Positions 12,405 to 22,984 of a stretch of 64,000 bases of DNA are shown here, in pieces. The DNA comes from Antitrichia curtipendula (Eukaryota > Streptophyta > Bryopsida > Hypnales > Leucodontaceae): positions 50,481,570 to 50,545,569 of the forward strand of contig OX579634.1 of NCBI GenBank assembly GCA_951230915.1. Reading direction: 5' to 3'. The translations under genes and the position numbers were made by a program. The first letter of the stretch is position 1. Each line of letters starts with the position of its first letter. Below the pieces are notes generated by a model that was given only the letters and a program-made list of their open reading frames with translations, was not told the DNA's origin and made no database searches.

Positions 12405-12820
12405 AAGGGTAGTCACACCTTGTTCACTGTTGGAGCATTCTCTAGACAAGGTGCACGGGGCGGCTCTGCATTGGCTTCTCGTTGAGTTTTCTGCGCAAAA
12501 TATACTGTTTCTGCAAAGTTTTCACCACACTTGTTATTATGCTCCAAAGGTGTATATTGAGAGTTGTGAAAGTTTCTTCATTCCTACTTGCCGCGTCTGT
12601 GACTTCATCGTGCAGAATCCACTGCCTGCGTGTTCTACGGCTTCATCCTATGATCCCTGTCAAACGCAATTTTCCAATTCTAACACTTCTCCTCGAGACA
12701 ACAGAAAAGGGGTGTCACACCTTCTCCAAAATTTCAGGAACCTAATTGGCTCCGAGTTTCTCTCCTGAGCTCTTCATTCTTCAGCGAAATTTTGGCTTCA
12801 GAGAAGCCGTGACTACCACT
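12405..12820. mobile_element. MITE of the GGTAGTCACACC family (copy 1)
   Basis: The left end is AAGGGTAGTCACACC and the right end is GTGACTACCACT, inverted with respect to each other. The element is flanked by AAT at 12402-12404 and AAT at 12821-12823, a probable 3-bp target duplication. Length is 416 bp. There is no coding capacity. It belongs to the same family as the elements at 13036, 13179 and 63396. Confidence 0.6.
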
Positions 12821-13178
12821 AATTTATCCAGTGCTGCAAATCTTTACTTGCTGACAGTAGTCAAAAGGAGAGTCTTGCTGTTCAAATTCGATGTCGAAGA
12901 CCAAACACAGAGAAATCATGGGCTGGAGAATGCCAATTACAATAGCGCTCATCAGGCTAAGAGCGGGCTTTCTATTCGAGTTATGAGGTGATTCTCAAAC
13001 GAGATTGGAAACTCTTAGTGAGAGCTAGAATTATTAGGGGTAGTCACACCTTCTTCACTCTGCACTTGGAGAATGGAGAATGGAGATGTGGCAGCTTAAG
13101 GTTGGCCCTCTGCGTTAGAATATTCTTAACTAGTTATATCTTCCGCACTCCTAGTCTTCACCTCCGGAGGTGAATAAT

Positions 13179-13625
13179 AGTGGTAGTCGCAACTTGTTCA
13201 AGGTGCATGTGAACAATGGAGATTCAATAGCGGAACATGTTTGTAGTAGCTAATGAGAAGCCACGTTTTTAGAAGAAGCTATGACCACCCTCTTTGAGGT
13301 AGAATGTGGAGAATGGATAATGGAGTTACCTTGGAGTCCTTTTTGGAGCCCTTTTTGGAGCCAAAAAGGTGAAATGAAGACGAAATTAGAAGTCCAAAGG
13401 TCAAAGTGGGAGTTCAAAAGGGAAAGTTAAGAGAACAAAGGAATATTCTTAGTGTGATATTGATAGTTCACCTTCAACATCCACCTCCGGATCCGGAGGT
13501 GGATGTTGATGGTGAACAATCAATATCACGCTAAAAATATGCCGGTAAAAAGAAGCCAACCCTACGCCGCCACCACATAGATCTCCATTGTTCACACACA
13601 CCTTAAACAAGTTGTGACTACCACT
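13179..13625. mobile_element. Nested MITE inserted inside copy 2 (copy 3)
   Basis: The termini are AGTGGTAGTCGCAAC and GTTGTGACTACCACT, flanked by AAT at 13176-13178 and AAT at 13626-13628. The related copy near 63545 reads TGAATAATGGGAG without interruption, which is the expected empty site with a single AAT. The interior contains a long hairpin at about 13450-13535. Confidence 0.75.
13450..13535. repeat. Long inverted repeat (hairpin) at the centre of the nested MITE
   Basis: The arms run from AGTGTGATATTGATAGTTCA on the left to its near complement on the right and meet at the palindrome TCCGGATCCGGA. The arms are about 40 bp and nearly perfect. The RNA or a single strand would form a strong stem. 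Confidence 0.85.
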
Positions 13626-13872
13626 AATGGGAGTGGTGAAGACTTGTTCATTTAAGTATATTCTCCATCTTGTGTTGTACACCGTCTTCATGTTCATCCT
13701 AGGCTCCACATCAAATGTTGGTCTCCAATTCTCCACTCTCATTCTCCAAACAACTTTCGGGGGTATCACACCTTCTTCACCCACCGCGGCTCCCCATTGG
13801 CTCCTCCAAATCCTCATGAACTTGTCATTCTCCATTCTCCACCTGCCTGGGGAAGAAGGTGTGACTACCGCT

Positions 13873-14427
13873 ATTGATATTCGTTGTTGAGAATTGGAGC
13901 TCAAAATTGTGCAGGTCTCGAAGTCGAAAGAAAGAAGAGAATCCTGTGGTTGAAGTTACGCACTTGCTGACATTGCTTACTACGGAGTACCAGGACAAGA
14001 GTTTGGGCTCGTAATATTGCGGGACGAAACTGGAAAGAAATAGTGAAATCCTGCACTACAAGTTGAGAGTTCTGAGACCTCCTAAACTTATTCTAGGAAG
14101 CTTTCAAGAACTGACTTGTCGCTTTGTGACAGAGGTTCGCATCCACTTTGTAGGTTGGGTTGCCACGGTGGTCCCCGAATTTAGAAGCTATCGGAATCCA
14201 TACTGCCAGTCTGCTCACCATTCGCTCATCATTCGCAAAGTTGTCGGAAGCAAAAATCTTCCGAATTCTGATGACATTGACCCGCTTCTGGTGGAGCATG
14301 GGAGAGTCTCAGGCGGTGCAACTTGATAGGCGGCGTCCGCGCATTCGTTGTAACCTCTTTCCTTTCTTACAACGAGGCGGTTTAATTGCAGGTCCTGTTT
14401 CTATGAACGAGGAGACTGGTAAGCTTT
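13873..14427. other. Intergenic region upstream of the AWPM-19-like gene
   Basis: There is no supported gene. The open frames here on both strands do not resemble known domains. It probably holds the upstream promoter of the gene starting at 14537. Confidence 0.4.
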
Positions 14428-14435
14428 TATATATA
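14428..14435 (+). promoter_or_regulatory. Candidate TATA box of the AWPM-19-like gene
   Basis: TATATATA lies about 100 bp before the ATG at 14537, a usual spacing for a plant TATA box with a leader of some 70 bases. No G-box type ABRE (CACGTG) was noticed just upstream. Confidence 0.4.
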
Positions 14436-14536
14436 CACTAGGTAGTCTTACAGGAGCTTCACATCCCATTCTGTGCAACCATTCAAGGTGTGCTTGCCCT
14501 TGTCTGAGGCTCTGCATCGCTGTCAATTTCGTGGCG

Positions 14537-16301
14537 ATGGCGTTCGGAATCAGCAGAGGGATGCTCATCCCTCTCATGGTGTTCAACTTCTGCCTCTACT
14601 TCATCGCTGCTGCACTGGCAGGCTCCGTGTTGAACCGCAACTTCAGCGCCAACTCTGGCTTCGGTGGATCCAACGTTTCCTCTGGTGAGTACCAAACGAC
14701 CTACAGAAATTCTACTATCACTATGTATAACGCAGATAACGATGATTAGAACCGCATTTAGTAGCTCCAGAATCATTCGAAGTTCTTGAAAACATAGCTT
14801 GCAACTAATTCTGAGAGTTGCCACTACGGAGATCGTCGGTCACATGTAAGCATTTTGATGGGAGAGTTTGTGATTCAGCTGGAGAGCAGCTGAGGTGACA
14901 CCCAGTTTCTTTTTTTTTCTCTGGAGAGAATGTCTACGGGTGTGCACTTCAGGCTCGGGGTGGTGTACATACCCAAATTGCAATTCTTGATTTAAATGAC
15001 TGCGTGTCCGGATTTTGACGAGAGACTTGGTGATTGTTGACAGGAAACGTGGTGACGCCCGTCTTCACTGTCGTCACCTTGATCGCGTGCATGGTTGGTC
15101 TGGCCTCTGTGTTGGCAGGGATGCACCACCTGCGCGTGTGGCGTACTGATAGCTTGGCAGCCGCTGGTGCTGTCTCTCTCATCGCTTGGTCGCTCACCTT
15201 GTTGGCAATGGGCATTGACGCCAAGGAGATTCACACCCGCTACGGTCGCAGCAGAAGACTGGTATACTCTCACCTTGGGGGTCGCAACTTTTCCACGAGG
15301 ACATAGAGTTTGAATGTGTGACGAGTTAGCTGCAGTCCATGATAGTTTACTCCCGCCTTAGCAACTGAATCCTTTCTTGAATTTTTTGCATATTTTTGCT
15401 TCTATCTGTATAAACATGTATTATTTACCTCAATTTCATCAAATCCGTCATACAAATTTTTTAATTTTAAAAGTCAAGCATTAGTTTGGATGAATGAGAA
15501 GTCCTGTGGTGAAAACACACTTGAAACCTCTATGTTCATCATCTAGATTTTGGACATCAGATCGCTAAGGGGTTAATAGGGGGCACAATAGGAGGTTGTA
15601 GTGACGCCCAAGATTTGGTTGTCTCCTTTGGTTTGGCTTGTTGAGAGGCATATGCATATGCCAATTGAACATTCTTTAAATTGATTTGTGTTGTTTCCTT
15701 ACTAATGAATTTGTCACCTGGGGCTCCAATAATTTCATGATGACGTAGATTGAATTTGTGACAAGTGAGGTACAGTTAAAGATACAAGTAGAACCTCTCT
15801 AAAGCAATAGGTCCGGGACCGGTTTGACCCATTACGTAAGACGGAGGTTATTACATTAGGGAGGGAACATTTGCATTTCATGATGTTTGTATGTGGCTCA
15901 AGCCAGGACCGACAATCAATATTTCTTGAGAGAGGTTTATTGGCTTATAAAGTGTCGACTTAGAGAGGTTCTACTTGTAGTATGCAGCATATTTGAGGAT
16001 GTTATTTCCGAGGTTATGATAAGAGGTTTTGAGTGTATATGGTCACATATTTGATTGGTTCCCTACATTTGATTTGATTGGTTGAGAGTCCATGTGCATA
16101 TGGTAAATTATGACTCTTTTGTGTTTTGATGAATTGCAGAGAACTGTGGAGGCATTCATGATCATCCTGTCGATGACCGAGTTGCTCTACTTGCTGGCGT
16201 TGCACGTTGGGTCACCTCCCCGTGAGGGACATGCCAACGAGCCAGTCCGAAAACCTGTAACCGATCCCAAGTCGGGCACGCCTGTCGCTGACGTTGTGTA
16301 A
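14537..16301 (+). CDS. AWPM-19-like (PM19) plasma-membrane protein
   Basis: Three exons (14537-14684, 15044-15261, 16140-16301) join in phase to give 175 residues. Four hydrophobic segments are visible at about 9-30, 52-75, 86-107 and 126-143. The conserved family core is clear: ASVLAGMHHLRVWRTDSLAA, AWSLTLLAMGIDAKEI and RTVEAFMIILSMTELLYL. The hydrophilic tail after about residue 145 (SPPREGHANEPV onwards) is variable in the family. Known members are ABA-induced plasma-membrane proteins linked to dormancy and dehydration tolerance, and a rice member was reported to help ABA uptake. The upstream in-frame GTG at 14531 is not a likely start, so the ATG at 14537 is used. Intron 2 contains a 197-bp MITE. 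Confidence 0.92.
15783..15979. mobile_element. pogo/Emigrant-like MITE in intron 2 of the AWPM-19-like gene
   Basis: Perfect 20-bp terminal inverted repeats, TACAAGTAGAACCTCTCTAA at 15783 and its complement ending at 15979, bound a 197-bp element. If the outer TA is the target duplication, the terminus is CAAGTAGAACCTCTCTAA. This resembles the ends of pogo-type elements such as Arabidopsis Emigrant/Lemi1. There is no coding capacity. Confidence 0.8.
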
Positions 16302-16434
16302 ATGTTGTGTGATGAGTTTTCCATTTCTGTGACGGAGTTTTGTGGATTGTGTGCATAGTTTTGTTGATTGTGTGCATAGTTCTGAAGATGTGCCGTGATC
16401 ATATTGTGCATATCCATACTGTTGACCTTCCTCT

Positions 16435-16440
16435 AATAAA
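16435..16440 (+). terminator. Polyadenylation signal of the AWPM-19-like gene
   Basis: AATAAA lies 134 bp after the stop codon at 16301 and is followed by a T-rich run. It is a good candidate for the near-upstream poly(A) element. Confidence 0.55.
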
Positions 16441-17002
16441 GGCTTTTTTTGGATGACTTGAAACCTCTATGGTAAATTTTGTTTAAATGATGATATTTCA
16501 TAACACCATTTTTCCATTACTTTCCTTCTTCAGCAGGATTGGCATAGATTTTAGACTGCTTCATGGTCTCAACGTAGAAAAAGTGCCAAATTTGTGTAAT
16601 ACTGCAATTTTACTGCAATTTTGGTTACTCTGTAGAAAACTTTCTTGCAGTGTAGTTTCTTCACAAGTTACATTGTTTTATCTTTTTAGATTGGTTGATA
16701 CTCTGTATTAATTTTACTAAGTAAACATACATAATTAGTACAATAATACTCCATTGATTTTTAAATATACATATAGAAGCTCAGAGAAAAAATATATCAT
16801 GAAAGTTGGAGTTGGATTTTCAGGATAATTATATCTAATACTCAACTACTGAAATGGTATTTGAATGATGGAGAAACCCCCCTCTGTAGTGTGGTGTATA
16901 ATATTATTAACCAATGTTGGTTGCTTCCTTAGAAAGCACAAGCCCCTATCATTGCAACTTCCTAGCAACTTCCTAGTTAGCTAATAACTTTGGGTAGATT
17001 AA

Positions 17003-17233
17003 TCTTTAAACATCTCGATCCTTTTTCGAATTTTGGCACATTTTTTTGTTTATATCCTTGTATAGAAATATCATTTACAACGATTTCATGAAATTGGTCA
17101 TTTAGGAAGGTTGTCTTTTCAACACTCAAGTATTACATTGGATGAAATGATGAATGAAAAGTTAGTTGGACTAAACAGTGCCTGCGAGCCCTCCGTTCAT
17201 CGTCTAGAATATGGACGTCAGAACGCTTAAGGG
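17003..17233. mobile_element. TTAA-flanked repeat element (copy 1)
   Basis: The element is flanked by TTAA at 16999-17002 and 17234-17237. Its right end is CGCTTAAGGG; its left end, TCTTTAAACATCTCGATCC, is a decayed inverse of this. Its interior (for example CAATTTCATGAAATTGGTCA-like sequence and AAGGTTGTCTTTTCAACA) matches the element at 35578-35782. A more decayed relative lies at about 15380-15580. Confidence 0.6.
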
Positions 17234-17459
17234 TTAAACTAAATTCACCACCAACTGAAGGATCTAGGGAGGCATTCATGTATTACCATAGTGTGGCATG
17301 GCTTTCATTTTTTTTATTAATTCATTATTACCATAATAAAAATTTTATAAGAAATTAAGAAATAAATAGAGAAATTTGTAGAAAATAAGTAAGAGCTCTA
17401 TTGAAACCTTTTTTCTTTTTTCTTTTAACAAATGGGAAACCCACTGCATTAAAAAAAAA

Positions 17460-18300
17460 AAATTTAAAAAAAATTTAAAACGACCACGCCAAGAGGAGGG
17501 TGGACAGATGAAGAGATTAGTACGAGCAAACAGAAATGAAAAAGCCCAGAACGAAGCCAAACTGAATTGTCGAATTTACAAGTTCCCAATTGAAGAAGCC
17601 TGGTGAGTGAGGTTTGAGTCTCGAAGCCGATTGCGCTTTGAGCTGAGCGGCCCTGCCCGAGTCTAGAAGCGCATCCCACAGCGCTTGTTGGAGAAGTCCC
17701 CTTGCTGGACCACTGATCGAGTATGAGAGCAACACCTTCTGGTTCCGAGCTATCCAGATCTACAAGCCAGAGCGATGATCCTCTCCAAAGGGACCAGATG
17801 ACTGACTCTAAACTCATGAAACCGTACCGCCGGGGAAGAATCGATCGATCCAAAGATGCAGAGTTTAATTGTGGTCGAATCGGTGTGAGGATTGCCCCCC
17901 AGTAAGTGTTCGTAGCATGATCGATAGAGCAAAGTCCCAAATTTCACGGGCTCGAGAACAATGGTCGATTAATCTGTGAATGGAGGTTTTCTTCTGCCCC
18001 AGCAGAACAACAGTTACAGACTTAATTACAGGAAACGTCAATGCCCGGATTACTTTTGGCCCGGCCCTCCGCATGAGAGTATCGCTACAGTTTTTTGTGC
18101 CAGACAGTTTTGTACCATATAAACGCAGCTTCAACTCCTTCTGAGATCGCGCCTTAAGCCACACGGCATCTTTCCAATCGGGTTCGATCGAATACCTGGC
18201 CAGCCACTTGGAAGGTATAGATCGTTTAGGTTGTCGACCTCGGGTGAGAAGCTGCTTGCCACAAGATGGGGAGTATATGATCAAAGCTGCCTGCCTGCCA
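17460..18300 (-). mobile_element. LINE-type retrotransposon 3' remnant (zf-RVT region)
   Basis: Minus-strand frames at 17865-18284 and 17464-17940 read like the C-terminal region of plant L1-type LINE ORF2. A W-K-D-A-V-W-L-K block is followed by HRLIDHCSRAREIWDF, which fits the His/Cys-rich zf-RVT domain. The two frames overlap and are shifted relative to each other, so the copy is broken. The endonuclease and RT core are not seen. Confidence 0.45.
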
Positions 18301-18904
18301 TTGCTGCAGAAGCAGCGTCCGTGTCATACAGCAGGTTGCAAGTAATGCAGGCCTACATAGAATAGCTCGGGGTGGCGGTGGCGGCTTTTTTTTTAATCAT
18401 TCTCCAAAATTCTAACTCCAGGGGTGACCCCTGTGAGGGCCTCGCCTCGGGAGTCCTCGTAATGGGCAAAATGGCAAGCTGACTTGAGGTCGGGCCGATT
18501 GTTGCTCTACAGGCTCCGCCTGCGATCGTCAAGTGTTGGAGACTTGGGGGGATGATGGCATTTCCAGATGCTGCCACACTAAGGGAGGCAACCCATTTCT
18601 GACCATTTAAGCAATATACACATGTCTGCAAGGCGGGTTCCTTCACTAGGGAAATTTTTCCATGTGTAAAAATAGAATTCAAGAAGGTTTCCATAATTTT
18701 TCAAAATTTTTATTTCTCAAAACATAATTACTATGCAATTTTTTAAGCAAAATATTTTGTTCAACCCGTAACTAGTCATATAGGACTTCCTATTTACGAC
18801 CAAGGGTTAATTGCAAAATTCAACACGGGTTGGTTGCAATTTTGAGAGTCTTATAGTCAATCATAATGCGCTGCAATTGCGTCGGGAACTATGCCATAAT
18901 TTAT

Positions 18905-19880
18905 CACCATAGGAGGAGACTTGAAAATAGTTTAGACATTAAGAACCGCGCCTACAAAAGTGCCCAAAATAGTACACATGGGATGTAGAAATGTAAATGA
19001 CTTCATGTGGTGAGAAACTACCAACCCATGTGTGTGATTTTAGGCTATTGAACAGGTGACATGGTTCATCATCATGTGTGATTTTACTCATAATAAAGAC
19101 CAAAAATTTGGTGAGGTCTATAGAATGACTTTGAAATGTCAAAAAATAGCAAGAAAAATTGCAAAAAACACGTCTGAGGTTGAATCTCCTTCTATTAAAA
19201 TGCTTCTCAGTCACTCATAACTTTTGGGATTGATGTGAAATTTTAACCATGCAAACTAGACTAGTATGCGCAACTTTTCCAATTTTTTTTTATTAGAAAC
19301 GGACATTGTATGAAGAAAAAACAAGCCGCCAAAGTTCATTGTAATTCAAAGATGTTGGGATTTTGAACTTCGAATTGCTCCCAAACATTCAAAACAACTT
19401 GGATTGACATGAAAATTTTACCACAACAACTAGACTTCCAAGGAAAACATAACCCAACAAATTTTATTGAAAACTAAAATTTAATGGAGGAAATATCAGC
19501 CCCCAAAGTTGCAGCCATCAAATGCAGTTTTGTAGACTCAAATTAAACCTGTGACTCTGTGAGCTTTGATTGGCTTCCAAAAAATCACTACATCTTGTAT
19601 TGATCTGAAAGTTTTATCCCACAAACTAGAAGAGAAAAAAAAATTCCAATTAGTTTTATTGAATTCGGACATCATATGCAAAAGTTACAACACTCTGAAT
19701 TGGATTTGAAACTCTGTGAGGAAACCCTAGGGTGTTTAGTGCTTGCAATAAATTTTGATTTACAATTGGGAGTGAATTGAATGGAAACATACAGTGGATC
19801 ATTCTTAGAATCATTGTTTCCATTTAAAGGCATGGTTAGGGTCATTCTTAAACTTACTAGTTCCATTCAATGGCATATTT
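18905..19880. repeat. Dispersed repeat, copy A (related to 36404-37030)
   Basis: Long stretches match 36404-37030: AAGTGCCCAAAA, AAATTTTAACCA..AACTAGACTAGTATG and GGGAGTG.ATTGAATGGAAAC. Copy A has about 300 extra bases in the middle (roughly 19340-19620). The left end resembles the GGAGGCTCTGAAAGCGAGC terminus seen at 53905 and 54312. No transposase frame is present. Confidence 0.6.
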
Positions 19881-20024
19881 TGATTGATTATAGTTGCACC
19901 TATGAGCATTAATAGGGACCTACGCACCTCTAACTTTGAAAATCATATCTTATTCATTTCAAGTCAAAAAGTTAAACTTAAAATTCCCACTTTTGTATTC
20001 CACCGAGAAAACAAACAGCCCTCA

Positions 20025-21010
20025 TAGCTATCGCACCCAGTAATCGAGAAAACGAGTGGGGCGTTCAGCTCCCGTCAACATCAGTCCCCCGTGAGGCCGC
20101 TATCGGCGCCGAGGGGTTCCCTAGTTGCAAACAACGCGAGCGCAACAAGCCACCGAGAAACAATCCACCGACACAGCGAGCGCAAAAAACCACAAGGGAA
20201 ATGAGTGGGGCGTTCAGCTCACCTCAGGATTGGTTCCCGGTTAGGCCTCTATCGGCGCCGACGGGACCCATTTAGCACACACCGCGAGCGCAAAAGACCA
20301 GAAGGGAAATGAGTGGGGCGTTCAGCTCTCGTCAACATCAGTTCCCCGTAAGGCCGCCATCGGCGCCGAGAGGACCCATTTAGCAAATAGCGCAAGTGCA
20401 ACAAGCCACTGAGAAACAATCCGCCGATACAGAGAGCATAAAAAACCACAAGGGAAACAAGTGGGGCGTTCAGCTCACCTCAGAACTGGTTCCCGGTTAG
20501 GCCTCCATCGGCGCCGAAGGGACCCAAGTAGCACACACCGCGAGCGCAAGAAGCCACCGAGAAAACCAGTGGGGCGTTCAGCTCACCTCAAGACTGGTCC
20601 CCGGTTAGGTCTCCAGCAGCACCGAGGGGACCCATGTAGCGCAACAAGCCACCGAGAAATCGAACTGCCCACATAGCGAGAGCAGGAAGGAAAGAGAAAT
20701 CAAGTGTGGCGTTCAGCTCACGTTAACATTAGTCTTGCATGAGGCCTCCATCGACGCAGAGGAGACCCTAGCAGCCCAACAACGAGCACAACCAGCCACT
20801 GAGAAAACGAGATCGTACGTTCAGCTCACCTCAACATTAGTCCCCCGTGATGCCTCCATCGACGCCGAGGGGTCCCAAGTTGCACACAGGGCGAGCACAA
20901 CAAGCAACCGAGAAAACGAGCGGGGCGAAGATGTCTCCTCCAAATTGGTCCCCCTGGAAGCTTCCGTTGGCACCGAGGGGACCCAAGCAGCACACACAAC
21001 GATTTCGGAA
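20025..21010. repeat. Tandem array with CGGCGCCGAGGGGACC core
   Basis: About eight units carry variants of GTGGGGCGTTCAGCTC, then GTTAGGCCTCCATCGGCGCC, then GAGGGGACCCA, then a GCGAGCGCAA..AAGCCACCGAGAAA segment. Starts at 20056, 20200, 20312, 20461, 20571, 20706 and about 20810 show periods near 110 and 145 bp, roughly alternating at first. The array is much more GC-rich than its flanks. Frames open on both strands are repeat artefacts. Confidence 0.85.
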
Positions 21011-21173
21011 ACAAAATGAATCGAAGATCAGAATTGTAAGTTTGCGGGTACCTTCATTATCTGATCCCGAGGGTATGAAGTTGGCTCTAATCCCTATCAC
21101 CAAGATAGTGCCATATACAGGAATTGGCAAGGGGAATTTCTAAGCTAGCGAACCACTTCAGAGATCGTGTCAC

Positions 21174-22269
21174 TCAATTTTGTTTCCTAATGCGCACCAA
21201 GCTGTTGAGGAGAAGATGTACATGAGGAGAAGGTAACCTTTCACTACTTTGCCACCACGAAACCCTTCCTCGTAGCGGTTTCAGCTGATAGACACGACAA
21301 GCACAACTCATGACTCAAATTATTTACAGACGTGAATTCTAATATTGGAGTTATCATACCTCTGATTTCGTGGCACTGCGGGAAGGCGTGACCTCAATTC
21401 CAGCATGATGTCCCGAGCCAGCATTGCTTGCGTTGCTGTGAGTATCTTCTTGTATCCCCTCCATCAATGAGCGCCGAGTTGCAGGGCGTCTTCCCATTCC
21501 CTTAGTATTTTTGACAAAAACAACACAACCTCAATGAGTAAGATTGATCATAACAATTTCCGACAAGTAGAACCCTATTATGCCCTTTCAGCTTTTGCAA
21601 AAGTAGTTTTTTCACTGTGAAGGTCAATCTCTATTCGGGCATACCAGCGGTGTAAAGGGATCGAGAGTTTCATGACTGGTGGTGTCTCCGCGACAAAGGT
21701 TCCAGTTAACGAGGCCTATCCAGTAGTTGCGGCGCACAGGTAATCCTAGGGTTTGAGATGAGATATTGAAGTGGTTCTCCACTCATGGAAGCCCTTTCAC
21801 TTTTCATTACGTATCCAAAATATGCAATTGAGTAGATCCAATATGATTATGAAGACTAATATAGAGTCGACTCAGCTTTGGTGTGCCACGAGGCCATCAA
21901 ATTAGAAATCTGAAATTCCTAGAGAGTACTGGACGTTGCAATATATAACCACAAAACAGAGTAGCGTAATGGACTTACAAAAATAGGTGACGGTGAACCC
22001 AAAATACAATGATTGGTCGACTCCTCCTTGACGTTGGTTATCATTTGCTCACTCCCGTCTGCGGAGAACTGGAAGTCTTCATGACCGTGATTTGGATGCC
22101 CAGATGATCCCTTGTTAAGAAGTGACTCGCTATATAGGGTAGTTTTGGTACTTCTAATCTTGGACCTCTGCAATTGCTTCCTCGATGAGTACAAGAGTTT
22201 ACCTCTCTTTTTCCTCTTCCTACTCCTTGGACGAGGATCAGAATTGCCTATGCCATCTAGCGTATGCAT
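21174..22269 (-). CDS. Possible small basic protein gene, family not recognised
   Basis: Three minus-strand exons join in phase with GT-AG borders: 22269-21979 (donor GTAAGT), 21500-21360 (acceptor CTAAG, donor GTATGA) and 21284-21174 (acceptor ATCAG), giving 180 residues. The first exon has a basic nuclear-localisation-like run, RPRSRKRKKRGKLL, and further Lys/Arg/Ser-rich sequence. The second has GRRPATRRSLMEGIQED. The third has LRGRVSWWQSSERL. I recognise no domain. The start is the first ATG after an in-frame stop. It sits between the GGCGCC tandem array and the SWIM transposase gene and points away from the latter, with 715 bp between the two starts. It could be an accessory gene of the same transposon, a host gene or chance; the phase agreement of three exons is the main support. 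Confidence 0.4.
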
Positions 22270-22984
22270 AAGACTAAATATACATATGCTGAATCAATAC
22301 TAGACACAAACATGTGTGGACATCAAGAGACACAGAGTAAGAGAGAAGGAAAATAGTCGCTTTGGGTTTTTAACATTGTCTAACCAATTGTTGATATACG
22401 GATATTTGTAGTGTAGGGATCGTAGATGTGTTTCTTGACCTCCTCCAGACACTATTTGGTGTGTCCTTCAAAAGTCCTGAAACGACGGGCATATTAGTAT
22501 TTAGTATTCAAATTGGGTTCGGCTAGTACTTTCAGATTGTCTAATCCAATCTAAGTAATAATGATCTTATAAGCTCATTGAAGGATATTTTATTTTTTTC
22601 ATTATGACCGTCATAGCATTCCAAACTAATACTGTTGCGCCGTTTGTTTTTAAAACTACTATGCTGGACTGGTGGTCATAATTTTTCAAATCAGTCGTTG
22701 CTTACGTATAATATGACGTTGCTAGTTACAATGGACTTTTACAGATTCTACATAATATCATACTACCTCCAAGAATCCAAGGGGCCCATATTTGATGGCT
22801 TATCACATTACTCTTATTCATGAATTAGATGAGCTTCAGTACTGATTACCGGTGGCGGAGGCAGGATATTGTAGATTTATAGATCTTGTTATTAATGACT
22901 ACAACTATAGTATTAATCACGGTGGAGTACAATGACTTTGAATTTCAAATTCATGTTAGTGGCATGTGTATATAGTGATTTCGG

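Larger units (their letters stand above)
13036..13872. mobile_element. MITE of the GGTAGTCACACC family (copy 2, host of a nested copy)
   Basis: The termini are AGGGGTAGTCACACC and GGTGTGACTACCGCT, with inverted similarity continuing inwards through the GGAGAATGGAGAATG motif and its inverse. It is flanked by ATT at 13033-13035 and ATT at 13873-13875. Total length is 837 bp. Without the nested element it would be about 390 bp, close to the 398-bp copy at 63396. Confidence 0.75.

Noticed and set aside
13449..13904. 151-codon minus-strand frame at 13.4-13.9 kb
   Set aside because: It lies across MITE sequence and the hairpin arms and has no domain; it is a by-product of the inverted repeats.
20249..21143. 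Frames of 66-98 codons on both strands within the GGCGCC array
   Set aside because: They are open because the repeat unit lacks stops; the same peptide recurs with the repeat.
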